From contig NC_064045.1 in NCBI RefSeq assembly GCF_932526225.1, forward strand, positions 8,744,138 to 8,808,137: a stretch of DNA of 64,000 nucleotides. Reading direction: 5' to 3'. The notes under the pieces are model-generated. The model was not told the origin of the DNA. It did no database searches and saw only the letters and a list, made by a program, of their open reading frames with translations. The translations under genes and the position numbers were made by a program. This stretch comes from Nematostella vectensis. Its lineage: Eukaryota > Cnidaria > Anthozoa > Actiniaria > Edwardsiidae. Positions 36,901-47,047 of this stretch are shown here, in pieces. Numbering within the stretch: position 1 is the first letter of the stretch; every line of letters begins with the position of its first letter.

Positions 36901-39900
36901 GATATTTCGATTATAATTGCCCTGAATTGACAAATACACAATCTTATTTCTAGATGCTATATATTGGGTCTATAAAAAAGTCTATCAGAAAGCGCTCTTT
37001 TAAACTGGTTCTGAAGTAGTCATCAAGTAATTGCCGTCAGACTGTAGTGAGATTTATGTATGTTGACGTTACATAGCCGTAGCAGGCCTCAAATTGTTGG
37101 TGGAGGCATGATTAGGAAACATTAAAAAAAACATTATTTTTTTTTCATATCAAGAAAATTGAGCCCAAAATTGTTGTTATTGACAAACGCGGTCACTTCC
37201 ATATAATGAAACTAATATATTCCTTATTTGGAAAAACTGCATGATTCTTGTCATTTTTAAGGTTGCCGTACCGCAGGTGCTTCGTAAACTTTATGAATTG
37301 TAATCAGAAGAGAAAAACAGTGACGTTGACCATCCTTGGTCAATAGAGAAAGTATCTGGAAAAAAACCCTAAGATTCCTCGGTACCAGTCCCTCCAAACG
37401 ACAACGTTTTCTTCATATGTAAATAATGTGAGGGGTTCACTTGCCCCCAGTGCTCCTTCCCCTGCTACGGCTTGCGTTGGAGGTAAAAGAGTACATGATA
37501 CGCAAGATACGGGCAAGGGCAACCATAAAATGTAAATATTTGTTAATTATATTCATACACTAGCTTTTCACATGGTTTCTCACGGCTGTCGTTAGAATGA
37601 GGAGGGGACAGAGCGATTATTCGTCTGATGATCTTCATTTTCTATATTTTATCTATAGCCGTTTCTCCGAAGTCATTTTTTAAGGAATGTACCCAATGTT
37701 TGTTTTGCCGATTTTCTAAAAAATAATATATAATGTAAATATATCTCATAATCGCAAACTTGGAAATTCGACAAAGAGCATTTCCAAGTGAAGGAAATTT
37801 ATACAAGACTGGTACGTTTTGTTTGCTTAAAAAACTACGACTTAAAACTTACAAGTGGGTAAGATTTCTTGGAAACACTGAGCTGTCTTCAATCTTGGAA
37901 ACGAGATTTCCGCGAAGGTTCCTGGAAAGTTTAAGAAAATTAGCATAAACACCAGATACCTTTCACTATTGGGTTCCAGTTTTGATTTCTCGTTTACTAA
38001 GGGAGGTGAGGTAGTTGTTTCTTGTCTTTGCTCCAACGGGCGAACTCGAAATTCAGAATTCAAGTTGCAAGATGGGTGATAAGCTTGTATAGTTCTTTTA
38101 TTTATCTACCTTTTATTTGAAACGAATAAAAGTCGCTTAGCTGTGGAAATGTTGTGCTTTTTTAGAGGGGGCTGAATTGTAAGTACGCTTATTGTCTCTA
38201 TTGCCACAGTGTCTCAGCGAAATAAAGGTACTGTTCGGAATAAAGGTATATTGTATTACTCTTCGGCTATGAGACCGTTTTCACGATGTTGCGTGCGCGT
38301 CTAAAATGCCACAGACTGGCGGGCCATAGCTAATTTATAATGATGCGGACAAAGGGGAATTTGACTCTAGCTCCATAATTTTGCAAAAGAAGCACTCTGG
38401 CAGCTTTTTTCTGTAGCTTCCTCTGTGAACACCACTTTGTACGTCATTTTAGAACAGCTGTGGGCCGCCAGTCTGTGGCGTTTTGGATGCACGCGCAACA
38501 TCGCTTAAACGATCAACCCGTCTACATTTTGGGGGAATCCCTCAATTCTATGTGATATACGGTCGTGCCTTATAGTCTGCACAAAATTTTATAAACAACA
38601 GTAAGTAAGGCTTCATTAAGATCCCAGTCAAAAAAAAAAAAAAAAAAAAAGACGCGGCCTTTTTTCCTTTAAGTGACACATTTATTGTGGGGAGGCATTT
38701 AGTTAAGTTTTAATTAATTTTCTTTGCTAGGGGGAATGAATTAGAAGTAAATTTCCCCCGCAACATGTTGTCACCAGCAGAAATGTTAAAAACAAATTAT
38801 GCGGCTTATTTTTGGTTGGCAGGAAAATTAAATGTAAACTATCTATAATATTATCTACCCAGCTGCAAGCAGTTAAAACATATTAACAGATAAATAATAA
38901 GTGGGCAAAGTTTAGTTTTATTGGAGTGGCATATCTTACTCAATTCGGTCAGGCGTAGCCTACCTGCAGGCTTTAGATGCTGATTTTGGCGATAAAAACC
39001 CTCGAAACCTCGAATAAATCGTAGTTCGTGTCCGCCATCTTGGATTCGAGTGACAAAAAATGAGAGGCGCCTCTAATCCAAGATGGCGGCCGCGAACTAC
39101 AATTTCGAGATTTCCAGGGTTTTTATCGCCGAAATCAGCATCTAAAGCCCACAGCTAGGCTACGTTAGGCGCACCTTGGCAAATCTTCGATCCATGTCAT
39201 ACACCTAATGAGTTTTTACTGGAAAATCTATGTGTAAATGCAAGTAAATGGCTGAATCCTGATCTCTGCAATGTGAATTCGTGAATGTACTGTCAACCTC
39301 CGAAAATCTCAAGGCTTGAGAATTTTTTGGGGGAGGGGTGGGGTATATTCATTTTTTTTATCCTAATAAGGATAACTAATTTATCCTAAGTTGCTTATTT
39401 ATTTGATTTTGATAACCATTAAACAATAAACTACGGGTTACGATTCTCAGACTGCAAACCTTTGTATTTATAGACACATTATTGACAGTAGTCTTTTTAC
39501 TTGCGTTACTTACAGGCGGGTGATGTTTCCCGGCAGCCCTTGCGGAATTGACGTCCATCCAAGCTCCATACACTGATAGGTTAGCCCAAAATCATAATCT
39601 AACCGCACGCAGCTTGTCGGGTTCCCTGTGTTGACAAAATTTTTTGCAAGCGAGGCTCGCGCTAGTGAAATTTTGGTCTGTTTTAACCGTCTTTTGTTTT
39701 AACTTAGTACAATATCAAACGTAAGAAAGCCCATTACCATGGGCTGATTTGAAAAAGCTATCGTGGTATCTACCGAATTTTGTCAAACAAAGTGTATTAT
39801 GTAAGTTCTCACCACGGTCACGATTAAGACAAAACAAGAGAGGTAAAAAATTATATTTTTGGGTAACGATATCCCCAAACTTGCGTCGTTGTTGTTGTTG

Positions 39901-40427
39901 TTGTTTTTTTTTGCGCCTTTCAAAAAGATGTTGAACATTATTTCTGAATTTTTTATCTCCTATCATAATTACTGTTTTTGAGCGTTTATGTTTTATTTTC
40001 AATGTAGATGTACTTCGCTATTTATAAACAGCTTTAGCTCCGCTAAACTAGTTTCCAACGTGCAGATTAGATTCTCTCCATCAGTAGGTAAAAGTGAAAA
40101 AATGGAACTTTATTCCCCAAAAAATCGACGACACCAACTACGACCCCTCGAGGATAAGCAAAAACATGAAGCCTCCACTTTCATACGAAAAAAATTCCCC
40201 TGACAAATCCGAACAGATAAATTTTCTTTAGTGCAAAAATATATCAACTGTAAGCTCTCTTTGGTCACCAATTAACCCATTTCAGATATTTTAAACTGAA
40301 CGGTTGCCCTTTGCAGATAGTGGATGGTATAAAACAGGAAACTCAAGTTCGATCACTTACCGACCATCGCCAGCGCCTGACTAATAGCAAGAGAAATGAC
40401 TCCCAACAAAACAAAATGGCTTACCAT
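15965..40427 (-). CDS. LRR / cysteine-rich / multi-pass membrane receptor-like protein
   Basis: A 28-exon model of 1,191 aa; all junction phases agree. Exon 1 (40427-40361) codes a signal peptide (MVSHFVLLGVISLAISQALA). Exon 2 (39625-39514) is an LRR N-terminal cap with two cysteines. Then 22 exons of 60-75 nt, all phase 2-2, code one leucine-rich repeat each: 37921-37853, 36772-36707, 36282-36217, 35628-35563, 35436-35368, 34490-34428, 34274-34209, 33545-33486, 33402-33331, 32076-32011, 31641-31576, 31497-31432, 28225-28160, 27512-27447, 26884-26819, 26736-26671, 26188-26117, 25522-25457, 25225-25157, 23820-23761, 22300-22229, 21589-21515. Exons 20965-20772 and 19882-19748 are Cys-rich (GCC2/GCC3, ephrin-receptor-like). 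Exons 19101-17786, 17614-17437 and 16065-15965 give about nine membrane helices. Ligand and function are unknown; a recognition receptor is only an inference. The exon at 23820-23761 is the least certain repeat. Confidence 0.85.
16667..16847. mobile_element. fold-back element, GTACCCAGGA family, in an intron
   Basis: Ends ccaggcgcgtacataggg and aatcctgggtacgcgcctgg are inverted. The interior contains a ~20-nt C run. It lies in the last intron of the LRR receptor gene. Confidence 0.75.
17437..19101 (-). other. membrane-region exons of the LRR receptor
   Basis: The 1,316-nt exon (19101-17786) begins with paired cysteines (CFPCPAELLC, CANCAVGHY, CLRCP), then hydrophobic segments such as VVVSYSVLFILSSL, FIWSMAVYSFIIALALVLCW, VIMLMLPLLGFLLI and AVIVFAVSDNGLFLCF. 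A WEMVEMYRRALL stretch precedes the last helices, as I recall from multi-pass proteins that follow ephrin-receptor-like repeats in algae and protists. The next exon (17614-17437) adds WLQLMSILIAMVAKQIALLV and a further helix. The intron between them has a GC donor (AAG|GCAAGT). The GT alternative hits a TGA at once. Confidence 0.85.
20304..20437. mobile_element. head-to-head fragments of the GTACCCAGGA family
   Basis: ctatgactgcgcagcccc (20304 on) is repeated in inverse orientation at ~20404-20437 with ccaggattggctgag. A related copy lies at 20580-20753 (caggcgcgttcccaggat ... gtgtacgcgcctg). Both sit in an intron of the LRR receptor gene. Confidence 0.65.
20580..20753. mobile_element. fold-back element, GTACCCAGGA family
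   Basis: Bounded by caggcgcgttcccaggat and gtgtacgcgcctga, with C/G-rich interior. It ends about 20 nt from the cysteine-rich exon at 20772, so it abuts that exon's splice donor region. Confidence 0.65.
21125..21440. repeat. pentanucleotide array that folds on itself
   Basis: Runs change in order from GTAAT/GTAAC (21127-21190) to GTGAT (21190-21290) to GTTAT/GTTAC (21296-21375) and then GGAAT. GTTAC is the reverse complement of GTAAC, so the outer runs form one large inverted repeat. It lies in the intron between the last LRR exon and the first cysteine-rich exon. Confidence 0.95.
22371..22702. mobile_element. MITE with one terminal repeat amplified
   Basis: The left end gacttgtgctatgggatcac, followed by ggtggcaaattc, is matched inverted at the right by aatttgccaccctgagagtc, then acgtgatctcttagcacaag. 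The right terminus is then repeated as four ~25-bp tandem copies (22612-22699), each with a CACGTG. The element lies in an intron of the LRR receptor gene. Confidence 0.75.
23072..23582. repeat. ~79-bp minisatellite, about 6.5 copies
   Basis: Units contain gggcaggcaaactcgttact, gtgtcctcggtcaattgatc and ggggaaacacgt followed by a T run and ggatttcg. Copies differ by single bases. It ends ~180 nt before the LRR exon at 23761, within an intron of that gene. Confidence 0.95.
23945..24075. repeat. dispersed repeat (caatattt / ggaaatgacc family)
   Basis: Shares ggggcacagccacgcccc, tggtcatttccttatc and atattgggggca with copies near 930-1040, 24430-24600, 34905-35045 and 55945-56025. No terminal repeats recognised. 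Possibly a SINE or MITE fragment. Confidence 0.6.
24660..25105. repeat. minisatellite of ~60-75 bp units
   Basis: About seven imperfect copies of a unit with actgggacacctgtggtgag, aggccccatacgctgac and cactaacac. It sits in the intron next to the LRR exon at 25157. Confidence 0.9.
27000..27296. mobile_element. fold-back element, GTAGCCAGG variant
   Basis: Left end acccgtagccaggggg and right end aaatcctggctacgggcct are inverted. Further end fragments lie at ~26966 and ~27402-27420, suggesting nested insertions. Intron of the LRR receptor gene. Confidence 0.6.
27632..27865. mobile_element. 234-bp MITE
   Basis: Inverted arms of ~27 bp share catgtccagatttggt (left 27641 on; complement in ccaaatctggacatgaag at right) and begin CAGT(T/C)CGG. 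No coding capacity. Intron of the LRR receptor gene. Confidence 0.7.
28309..31375. repeat. ~3.07-kb minisatellite of 30-bp units filling one intron
   Basis: About 100 copies of a 30-bp unit, cccctgtaacccactgaatc followed by ccatcccctc, with a few recurrent variants (ccattctctc, cctttccctc, accga for actga). It occupies nearly all of the intron between the LRR exons at 31432-31497 and 28160-28225. It starts ~84 nt from one exon and ends ~57 nt from the other. The transcribed RNA has G-runs in every unit. Because 30 is divisible by 3, long open frames (up to 561 codons) appear on the minus strand; they are artefacts. Confidence 0.97.
33105..33292. repeat. imperfect (ATC)n tracts
   Basis: ATC/TCA-rich trinucleotide tracts with repeated atctat blocks. 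Similar tracts occur at 32095-32190, 34780-34910 and 35755-36005. All are intronic in the LRR receptor gene. Confidence 0.8.
34776..34912. repeat. (GAT)n microsatellite
   Basis: GATGATGAT and GACGAC trinucleotides. The Ser/His-rich ORFs across it are artefacts. A G-homopolymer run precedes it at ~34681-34698. Confidence 0.9.
35143..35249. mobile_element. 107-bp hairpin MITE
   Basis: Ends taccctggaaaccagaa and ttctggtttccagggta are perfect inverted repeats. It resembles in design the hairpins at 7141-7227 (taccctgggtaccag) and 55384-55512 (gacccagg). Intron of the LRR receptor gene. Confidence 0.75.
38284..38503. mobile_element. 220-bp fold-back MITE
   Basis: Inverted arms of ~42 bp at 85-90% identity: cgatgttgcgtgcgcgtct at the left and gatgcacgcgcaacatcg at the right, each followed inward by a ccacagactggcgg-type stretch. 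Intron of the LRR receptor gene. Confidence 0.8.
38950..39171. mobile_element. long-arm fold-back element
   Basis: Arms of nearly 100 bp run from ggcgtagcctacctgcaggc through ggcgataaaaaccct to gccatcttggatt, with the complement from aatccaagatggcgg to aggctacgttaggcg. The loop is only ~25 nt. It would form a very stable hairpin in the pre-mRNA of the LRR receptor gene. Confidence 0.85.
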
Positions 40428-40933
40428 TTTGCTGCAAAGAAATAGTATGAGCGCATGTTATTTTGTATCGATATTACTTTATAATTAGGATCGACTTTCA
40501 ATTGTACATAGGAAAAACAGACTCTTTTTTATTTATTTAAGGAAGTGTTTATTGAATACACCGAAGGGTGGAGGAAAGATTTTTACTCAATACACCTTAA
40601 ACTTTCAAAGCCCCCCTTTCATTGTAAACATTTTTTTCGGTGCCCCCCTTTCTTTCAGAACCCCAAAATTCTCAGCCCCCCTCCCCCGCCCCAACAAAAA
40701 AGAGATTACTGCGAAGTTTTCTCCTTGTCCTATTTGATGATCCAGTCAAGTTAATCATTAGTTCAGACATCTCTTCGCAATTTTCGGTTTCGACGTTCAC
40801 AATTTCATATATTTTTTTGCATGTAAAATGGTGCAGGGTTGGGTTGCAGGGATATTTTTCCTCAATCAGTTGCTTGCAGGAATTTTCTTTCACCCCCCCC
40901 CCCCCCCCCCGAAAGTTACTGGGTCCATCTCTA
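40428..40933. other. 5' flank of the LRR receptor gene
   Basis: Putative promoter and 5' UTR region of the minus-strand receptor gene. It contains a C run (~40892-40910) and no recognisable exon or terminal repeat. Confidence 0.35.
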
Positions 40934-41112
40934 AAGGTTGGTTCTCACACTACTAAGACGCAAGCGCAAGCGTAAACGGAAGCGCAACACAAGGTGAGAA
41001 TCGGTCAAACACAAGCGCAAGAAAATCGAGCAGTTGCGTTCTCTTGCGCTTGTTCTAGTGAGAATCGGAGAAACTACGTGTGTTCCGCTTGCGCTTACGT
41101 GAGAACCAACCT
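40934..41112. mobile_element. MITE with TA target duplication
   Basis: Inverted ends aaggttggttctcac and gtgagaaccaacctt are flanked by TA. Subterminal gcgcaagcg/cgcttgcgctt stretches are also inverted. It directly abuts the GATA/GGTA array. Confidence 0.8.
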
Positions 41113-41113
<1 letters not shown>

Positions 41114-41211
<98 letters not shown>

Positions 41212-41568
41212 GTAGATAGGTAGGTAGGTAGGTAGGTAGGTAGGTAGGTAGGTAGGTAGGTAGGTAGGTAGGTAGGTAGGTAGGTAGGTAGGTAGGTAGG
41301 TAGGTAGGTAGGTAGGTAGGTAGGTAGGTAGGTAGGCAGGCAGGCAGGCAGGCAGGTAGGTAGGTAGGTAGGTAGGTAGGTAGGTAGGTAGGTAGGTAGG
41401 TAGGTAGATAGGTAGGTCGGTGGGTAGGTAGGTAGGTAGGTAGGTAGGTAGGTAGGTAGGTAGGTAGGTAGGTAGGTAGGTAGGTAGGTAGGTAGGTAGG
41501 TAGGTAGGTAGGTAGGTAGGTAGGTAGGTAGGTAGGTAGGTAGGTAGGTAGGTAGGTAGGTAGGTAGG

Positions 41569-41606
<38 letters not shown>
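41114..41606. repeat. (GATA)n-(GGTA)n-(GATA)n compound microsatellite
   Basis: About 490 bp: GATA repeats to ~41215, GGTA/GGCA repeats to ~41570, then GATA repeats again. Its minus strand reads as a (YLPT)n ORF of 185 codons, which is an artefact. Confidence 0.98.
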
Positions 41607-41607
<1 letters not shown>

Positions 41608-44186
41608 GCGGTTTTATTCAATTGCCATGGCAGTATTACAGACTGAATTAAGGCAAAGGGCCAGCACATATAGCGTTATAATATTACAGAAATCGATAAG
41701 TAACAAAGTCACCAAAGCGTTTAGTTACAGAAATATGTTTGTAGGTATTCATACAGCCGGGTGCTTTTGAAGGAGTATGCATTTGTATACATTTGTTTTT
41801 GCTAAGAATATTTTTCTGTGTAAAAAAGGATAATGTGGATTTGCATGCTTAGAAGTTTTCCATTTGTTCCTGTTAAATTGATAATGAACTGTATCGGTAA
41901 ATCCAACTGCAAGCTGGGAGTATCTATATATGGTTTACAAAGACAAAAGTATTAAACATTGGTCATTTGGCTTGATATTGAATCTGTATTTGGTGCTACA
42001 AACTAGATCATATCTGTAAAATATTACCTGAAAAGTGTGGCTCCTTAAAAATTCAGAGCTTCCCTTTTAGAGGACTTTTTTTTTCGAAGCCCACCCCCCC
42101 CCCCCCCCCTTCACTATAAAAGTGCTAAGCTCTGCCTCGTTTCGGCTGATTAAATTCAAACTTCAAGATGACAACACGCTGTAACATTGCGTCGATAGGG
42201 AAACTTTTTAGTTGTGTTATCGTTAATAATTTGAACAAATTTTTACTGCAAATTACTGCTCTTTTGGTGGGTTATTCATTGTGTGTAGCCTTGGAGAAAA
42301 AAAGCTCTAAAGCTGCTTTTTTTTTCGCACATGATAAAGGAATTGTATAACCTGGTCCCCAAAATTCTAAGCGGTGGCTAGATTTGGCCCACCTAACATC
42401 ATCGGTCGCTAAAAAATCCATAAGAGGGTTCAGGTTACTTACTCTGTCAGAATAGATGTTATCGTTTCACACTACCGTTCTCTTAACCTGCTTCAACAAC
42501 TCTTGCTAAAGATGAAAAAAATGTGTGAAATTTCTGAGGGAATTAGCAAGACGAGACAAGTAATTATAACGAAACAAGTGGATAAAAATCATATGTATCA
42601 GATAGGATGAACAAATGGACAGGACTACGTGCAATAGGAGGAGTGTAGTGAAAAAGAACTAAGACGGTGACTAAAAAAGTATATGCAGTATTGAGATAAC
42701 GTTTGGTTCAGTTCCAATCAAAAGAGACTTCAACACTTGCAGAGGGCGCATTGCCACAAAAGTTCAAATAGCAAACTAGAGAGGAAAGGCATAGGTCTTT
42801 AAATGAATGTCGTTTTATCTTCGTTTTCGTTTCAATAAAAACATCCCTTTTAAGACTTCTGGTGTACAAAGGAAGGTACAAATTATAAATAAGGAAAGTA
42901 TAGTTTAAATTAGAACTGTGTTCAAGTCAAATACAGTAGGAACAACGCAAGTAAAAAAAGAGCAACTGAAAATTGAAAATTTAAAGTCCTCACCTCACAG
43001 CAGTGTTAATTCCGTTGTCTGTAAATGCTACTTCTCGAAAATCAAGCGCCTTTATATAACCGACTGTCAAAAAAGTTGTGCCCATTTTTGGCAGCTAATC
43101 AAGGAACAATTACTACAGATTAGTTTCTCAGTCATTGCCGAAAGCTATATATAAAATTTAAATAACCAGGGTTTTGTAAAACGCTTGATCATAGTATGAT
43201 TTGGATTAGGGGTGGGGGTGGGGGGGCAGTAAAGGTGCTAGCTCAACGGTAATTTGATCTTTTTCTTTTTTAGGTTTTTAGCTGTTGGAATATGGTATAA
43301 GTATGCCTATATTTTGCAGCAATGACGTCATTCGTTCCAATATTCCAATCATTTATCCATCCAGCCAGTTCGCTATCTATGCTTTTTTGCCCCAAGCCTC
43401 CAGCACGTACAACAATATATGCCAACAAGCTCGACTAGCTCGTGAATCTTCGGCCCTCGCAAGGCAACTGTTAACAGGTCAAAATTTGCCCAACAAAGAG
43501 TGCTAGAGCAATATTTCACTCATGGCAACGTTTGCCGTGCTAATAATCTCGTCTTATTATCTACTGAAACGTGGTTGAAGCCTTTTTAAAGGAGTCAAGC
43601 CCTAGGCTAGAAGGAAAAAAATTCAGACAGCGCTGAAGCAAGAGTGAGGAGCAAGATAAAAAAGGAAAATAAAATTGATCTTATTTTATAGTGATACGCG
43701 CGCTACTGTTGTCATCAATACAAAATTTAGGAAAGTTAGCCCATTGATTTGATTCTAAAAACTGTCAAGGTGACCAGGTAGAAATTAAAGAAAGGCTGGT
43801 CATTCATTTGTTCGCCCTTTAAACAAAATTAATTTTGCGGACGATTTGTTGTTTATTCTCCCAGCGTTTCTGTGTGTAACACATGGTCTTTGGGAGAACA
43901 AGCAAGCACGACCATAAATTCTAGATGAGTACTACTTTAACTTTTTGTCGCCGGCCAGAGAAGCGAGAATTTCTGGGGATAAAACGAGGAAATACAAAAA
44001 ATATTTTGCGATTGATCGTGATCTTAACTAGGAAAAGAGCTTAAAGACCCTGGAGAATATTAGTTCTTGGATTAGGTGGGCAAAGCAATGCAATGCCTGC
44101 GGATCACGTTAAGCATACTATAGTAGGACAAAGTGACTGTCAACTTATAAGAAACATGCATTTATTTTAGAAAACGAGAGCTCGAG
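41607..44186. other. intergenic, no gene seen
   Basis: No exon pair, RNA gene or long repeat recognised. C runs at ~42096 and a G run at ~43215 mark probable ends of the C-rich dispersed family. Confidence 0.4.
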
Positions 44187-44344
44187 CCAGGGGCGTATCT
44201 AGGGGGGTAGCCTAGGGGACCCGAGCCCCCCTTCTAGCAGCCAAAAATACAGTAAATGTATAAGACATTATCTAAAATTCAGGAGAAAATGCCTTGAAAG
44301 TCCCTTTTGGGCCCCCTCCTATTAAAAATCCTGGCTACGCCGCT
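44187..44344. mobile_element. fold-back element, GGCGTATCTAGG variant
   Basis: Ends gccaggggcgtatctaggg and aatcctggctacgccgctg are inverted with mismatches. Interior is C/G-rich like its relatives. Confidence 0.65.
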
Positions 44345-44490
44345 GCGAGCATTTGTCTTTTTCATAGAAGACGAGCATTTGAGCAAGACTGTTTGACCTT
44401 AGTGCGCAATTCGAAAAAGGGCTTTATTATGCGAGCATCAGTGGAGGGGGAAGGGGGCACTACCCTCTTCTATCTGTGTAATTGTTGCTG

Positions 44491-44795
44491 TTACTGTCGA
44501 ATCCGTTGTATCGCGACCCGCGTTTTCAAAACACGATATGTTTTGGTTTTTTGTTCCGTCCGTAAAACCATTCAGAGCCAAACAGAGTCTCGCTTTGTGC
44601 ACTTCCCTCGCTATCCTCTGGACGAAAACCAGACAGTGTCGCGACAGAAAGCCAGGCAACTTTACTAGGTGAGAGATGGCAAGAATCTGATTGGGTTAGA
44701 AAAATTTGACTGGGAGAACAGAGAAAATCCGAAAAGACAAAAATAAAACGATGTTTTAAAAATGCGGCGTCGCGATACAACGGATTCGACAGTAA
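44491..44795. mobile_element. 305-bp MITE, Tc1/mariner-like ends
   Basis: Perfect 27-bp inverted ends containing CTGTCGAATCCGTTGTATCG, flanked by TA on both sides as expected for a TA duplication. The interior has no transposase. The short ORFs over it (44294-44668 plus, 44438-44810 minus) are not genes. Confidence 0.88.
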
Positions 44796-44998
44796 GCCAC
44801 GGGGAGTCATGAGGCAACCTTATTCCATGGATAGCGCGCGGAGATTGTTTGCAACATTCGTTTATAAAATCTAAGTAAAATTTGCCGTGGTGCTTTAATT
44901 AAAATATAAAAAAGTGGGACAGAAGTTATGTGCGATCGAGATCAGCCTTGAATATAATGCGAACAATCGGCAATTGGCTGATTCTTTATTTCAAAGAG

Positions 44999-45343
44999 CT
45001 ATGGAATATCCGATGTTAGAATTTGCGATCTGAACATCCATAATCGTAGCGGGCGTAGAAATACTAAAGGGAAGGGTACGATAGAGGAACGTTGATCTGT
45101 GCCTCGTAGAAAAACTTCACTATCCGTAGACTGGCCTCTTGAAACTCTACACAAAAGATCTGTGTTCGAAAGAAGCTGTCGCCAAGCAAATAATTCCAAT
45201 TTAGACAATTTAATAGTGTTATTAGCCAAATATAAATAGCTTAGTCTCCCTGTAAAAATAGACTCAATAAGGCCCAGAGCAGTGACGAGCGTCCCCGCCC
45301 ACAAAACAAATTTGTACGTCACGAAAAAGTCAATTTGATCCAT
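44999..45343 (-). CDS. unrecognised 114-codon ORF
   Basis: Starts with a true ATG (MDQIDFFVTYKFVLWAG), a hydrophobic N-terminal stretch, then a segment with leucine-rich-repeat-like spacing (LSYLYLANNTIKLSKLELF). No splice partners or neighbours support it, and the C-terminal third looks random. Probably not a gene, but I record it because of the N-terminal half. Confidence 0.2.
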   Translation of the reverse strand: MDQIDFFVTYKFVLWAGTLVTALGLIESIFTGRLSYLYLANNTIKLSKLELFAWRQLLSNTDLLCRVSRGQSTDSEVFLRGTDQRSSIVPFPLVFLRPLRLWMFRSQILTSDIP

Positions 45344-45708
45344 TTTCTATTTCTGCCCATAACACCAGCTTGGTAGTTATGTTGATGTTTTCTCCCTAAA
45401 TGTCATTTTTGCTGAGAACCTGGAAAACAATATGGATTTTCTAGTAAACTATGGACATTTAAAACAATAACTTAGTCTTTTTTTTTAAATCTTACTCCCA
45501 CATCGCTGGTCACATAGAGACAAATGCCCCAATATCTCCCAAGGTATCAGTGGCGGATCTAGGGGAGGGTTTAGGTTTAATCCCCCCTCCCCCTTTGGGC
45601 TGCCAGAAAGCAATATGTAACCAAAAAAATTTACCTCCTCTCCCTATTTTACTGAGCCAAACCCCTTTAGGTATCAGCAGCTGTTATCCCTATCTATTTT
45701 TGGTTATC

Positions 45709-45993
45709 TTTAAAGGGGCAGTGTCATGTTAAAAGCTTTGCAATAGCTCTCCAGCCCAGACACAATGAATTTCAGTCAAATTCTAATATTGACTTATAAG
45801 CCTTTGGTTCATGTGGGAGACATAAATTCAAAGGAAATGGCCGCAAACTGTCAAAACATAGTTTTCAATAGAATGTTGCATATTATTTTAACAAGGCATT
45901 GGCAGCTTAAAGTTTAACTGTTTGTAGACAATTAAAAACCTACAATAAACACTGACTCTTGAAATGTGCAGTACCATGACACTGCCACTTTAA
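45709..45993. mobile_element. 285-bp MITE
   Basis: Inverted ends tttaaaggggcagtgtcatg and catgacactgccactttaa. TTTAA at both ends leaves either TA or TTAA as the target duplication. No coding capacity. Confidence 0.82.
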
Positions 45994-46726
45994 GAGGGTG
46001 ATAATAAAAAAGATATGTGAAACAAAGGAATAATAAATCAAATTATTGTATATGTCGCCTATACAGACAAACACATTATAACAAAGTAAGTGATTCATAA
46101 AGAATATTTGAATTGACTCTACTCTTGACTCTTTTTTTAGAGGAGCACTCTCACATCAAAGAAGAAAAAAATAAAAACATTTGGAAATCATAGAAAACTA
46201 AATAGGTACCACATAGTTTAAAAGTGATAGACTTAAAACAAAAAATATCAAACTTTAAGACTAGCAATAATTAAGACAACAAACTTGGATATAGAAACTT
46301 CATATATTATATATGTTTTTAAAATACACTGTTAGATGTTAATCAGTAAGATTTGCCTCAAGTTTTTCTTTGTTACCATCTTTTGCAAAGTTGCTTCAAT
46401 ATGTCCTTTATACAGTTGTCAAATCAACCACTCTGTCTGACTATTTCAAAAATCAAATTCCCTGCAAACACAATTTTTCTCTTCGAAACTAAAGAAGGTA
46501 TTTTGAAGAACATCACTTGGATGTTTAGTAACTGTTTTATCTTTAACTTTAATTAAATAGTACAATTACTACAAGAGCTTAAGCCACCAATAGGCACACA
46601 ATTGCATGACAACGCACATATCACAGGAGAAGTAAAAAGCAAACAAACAATGAAACTGGACAAAACCCATCACTGAGTCAGCAGAATCAGCTCATTAGAT
46701 AAGAAGCCTGCAAAGCTGGCTCCTGA
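45994..46726. other. intergenic, nothing recognised
   Basis: AT-rich sequence without exon, RNA gene or inverted repeat that I could identify. Confidence 0.4.
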
Positions 46727-47004
46727 TCAGGCGTGTATCCAGGAGGGGGGTGCAGAGGGTGCATTTGCACCCCCCACAATGGCGGATTGTCCACTTCCAG
46801 TTCATGATAGAAGTGCTATTTATAGACAAAACTATAAAAGCATAAGTGAATTAGATAATAAAAGGGCATTCTAGATCACTCTGGTGTGTCATAAATCTTT
46901 TTTGTAGCCAAATCTGATAATAAACGCCCTGAAAAATAAGGTCCACTTTTTTTCGATTTGGCACCCCCTCCCCCCATCCAAGAAAACTTCCTGCGTCAGG
47001 CCTG
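46727..47004. mobile_element. fold-back element, GTATCCAGGA family
   Basis: Left end caggcgtgtatccaggaggg is matched loosely by the right end cctgcgtcaggcctg, with inverted gcaccccc/ggggtgc subterminal stretches. Degenerate copy just downstream of the membrane ORF at 47048. Confidence 0.55.
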
Positions 47005-47047
47005 CTGGCGATAAAGTCGTATACATTATTAAAAATTCTGTTCTGTG

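Noticed and set aside
41112-41669. 185-codon (YLPT)n ORF
   Set aside because: A direct reading of the GATA/GGTA microsatellite; not a protein.
44294-44810. ORFs on both strands around 44.3-44.8 kb
   Set aside because: They overlap the TA-flanked MITE and its inverted ends; no protein features.
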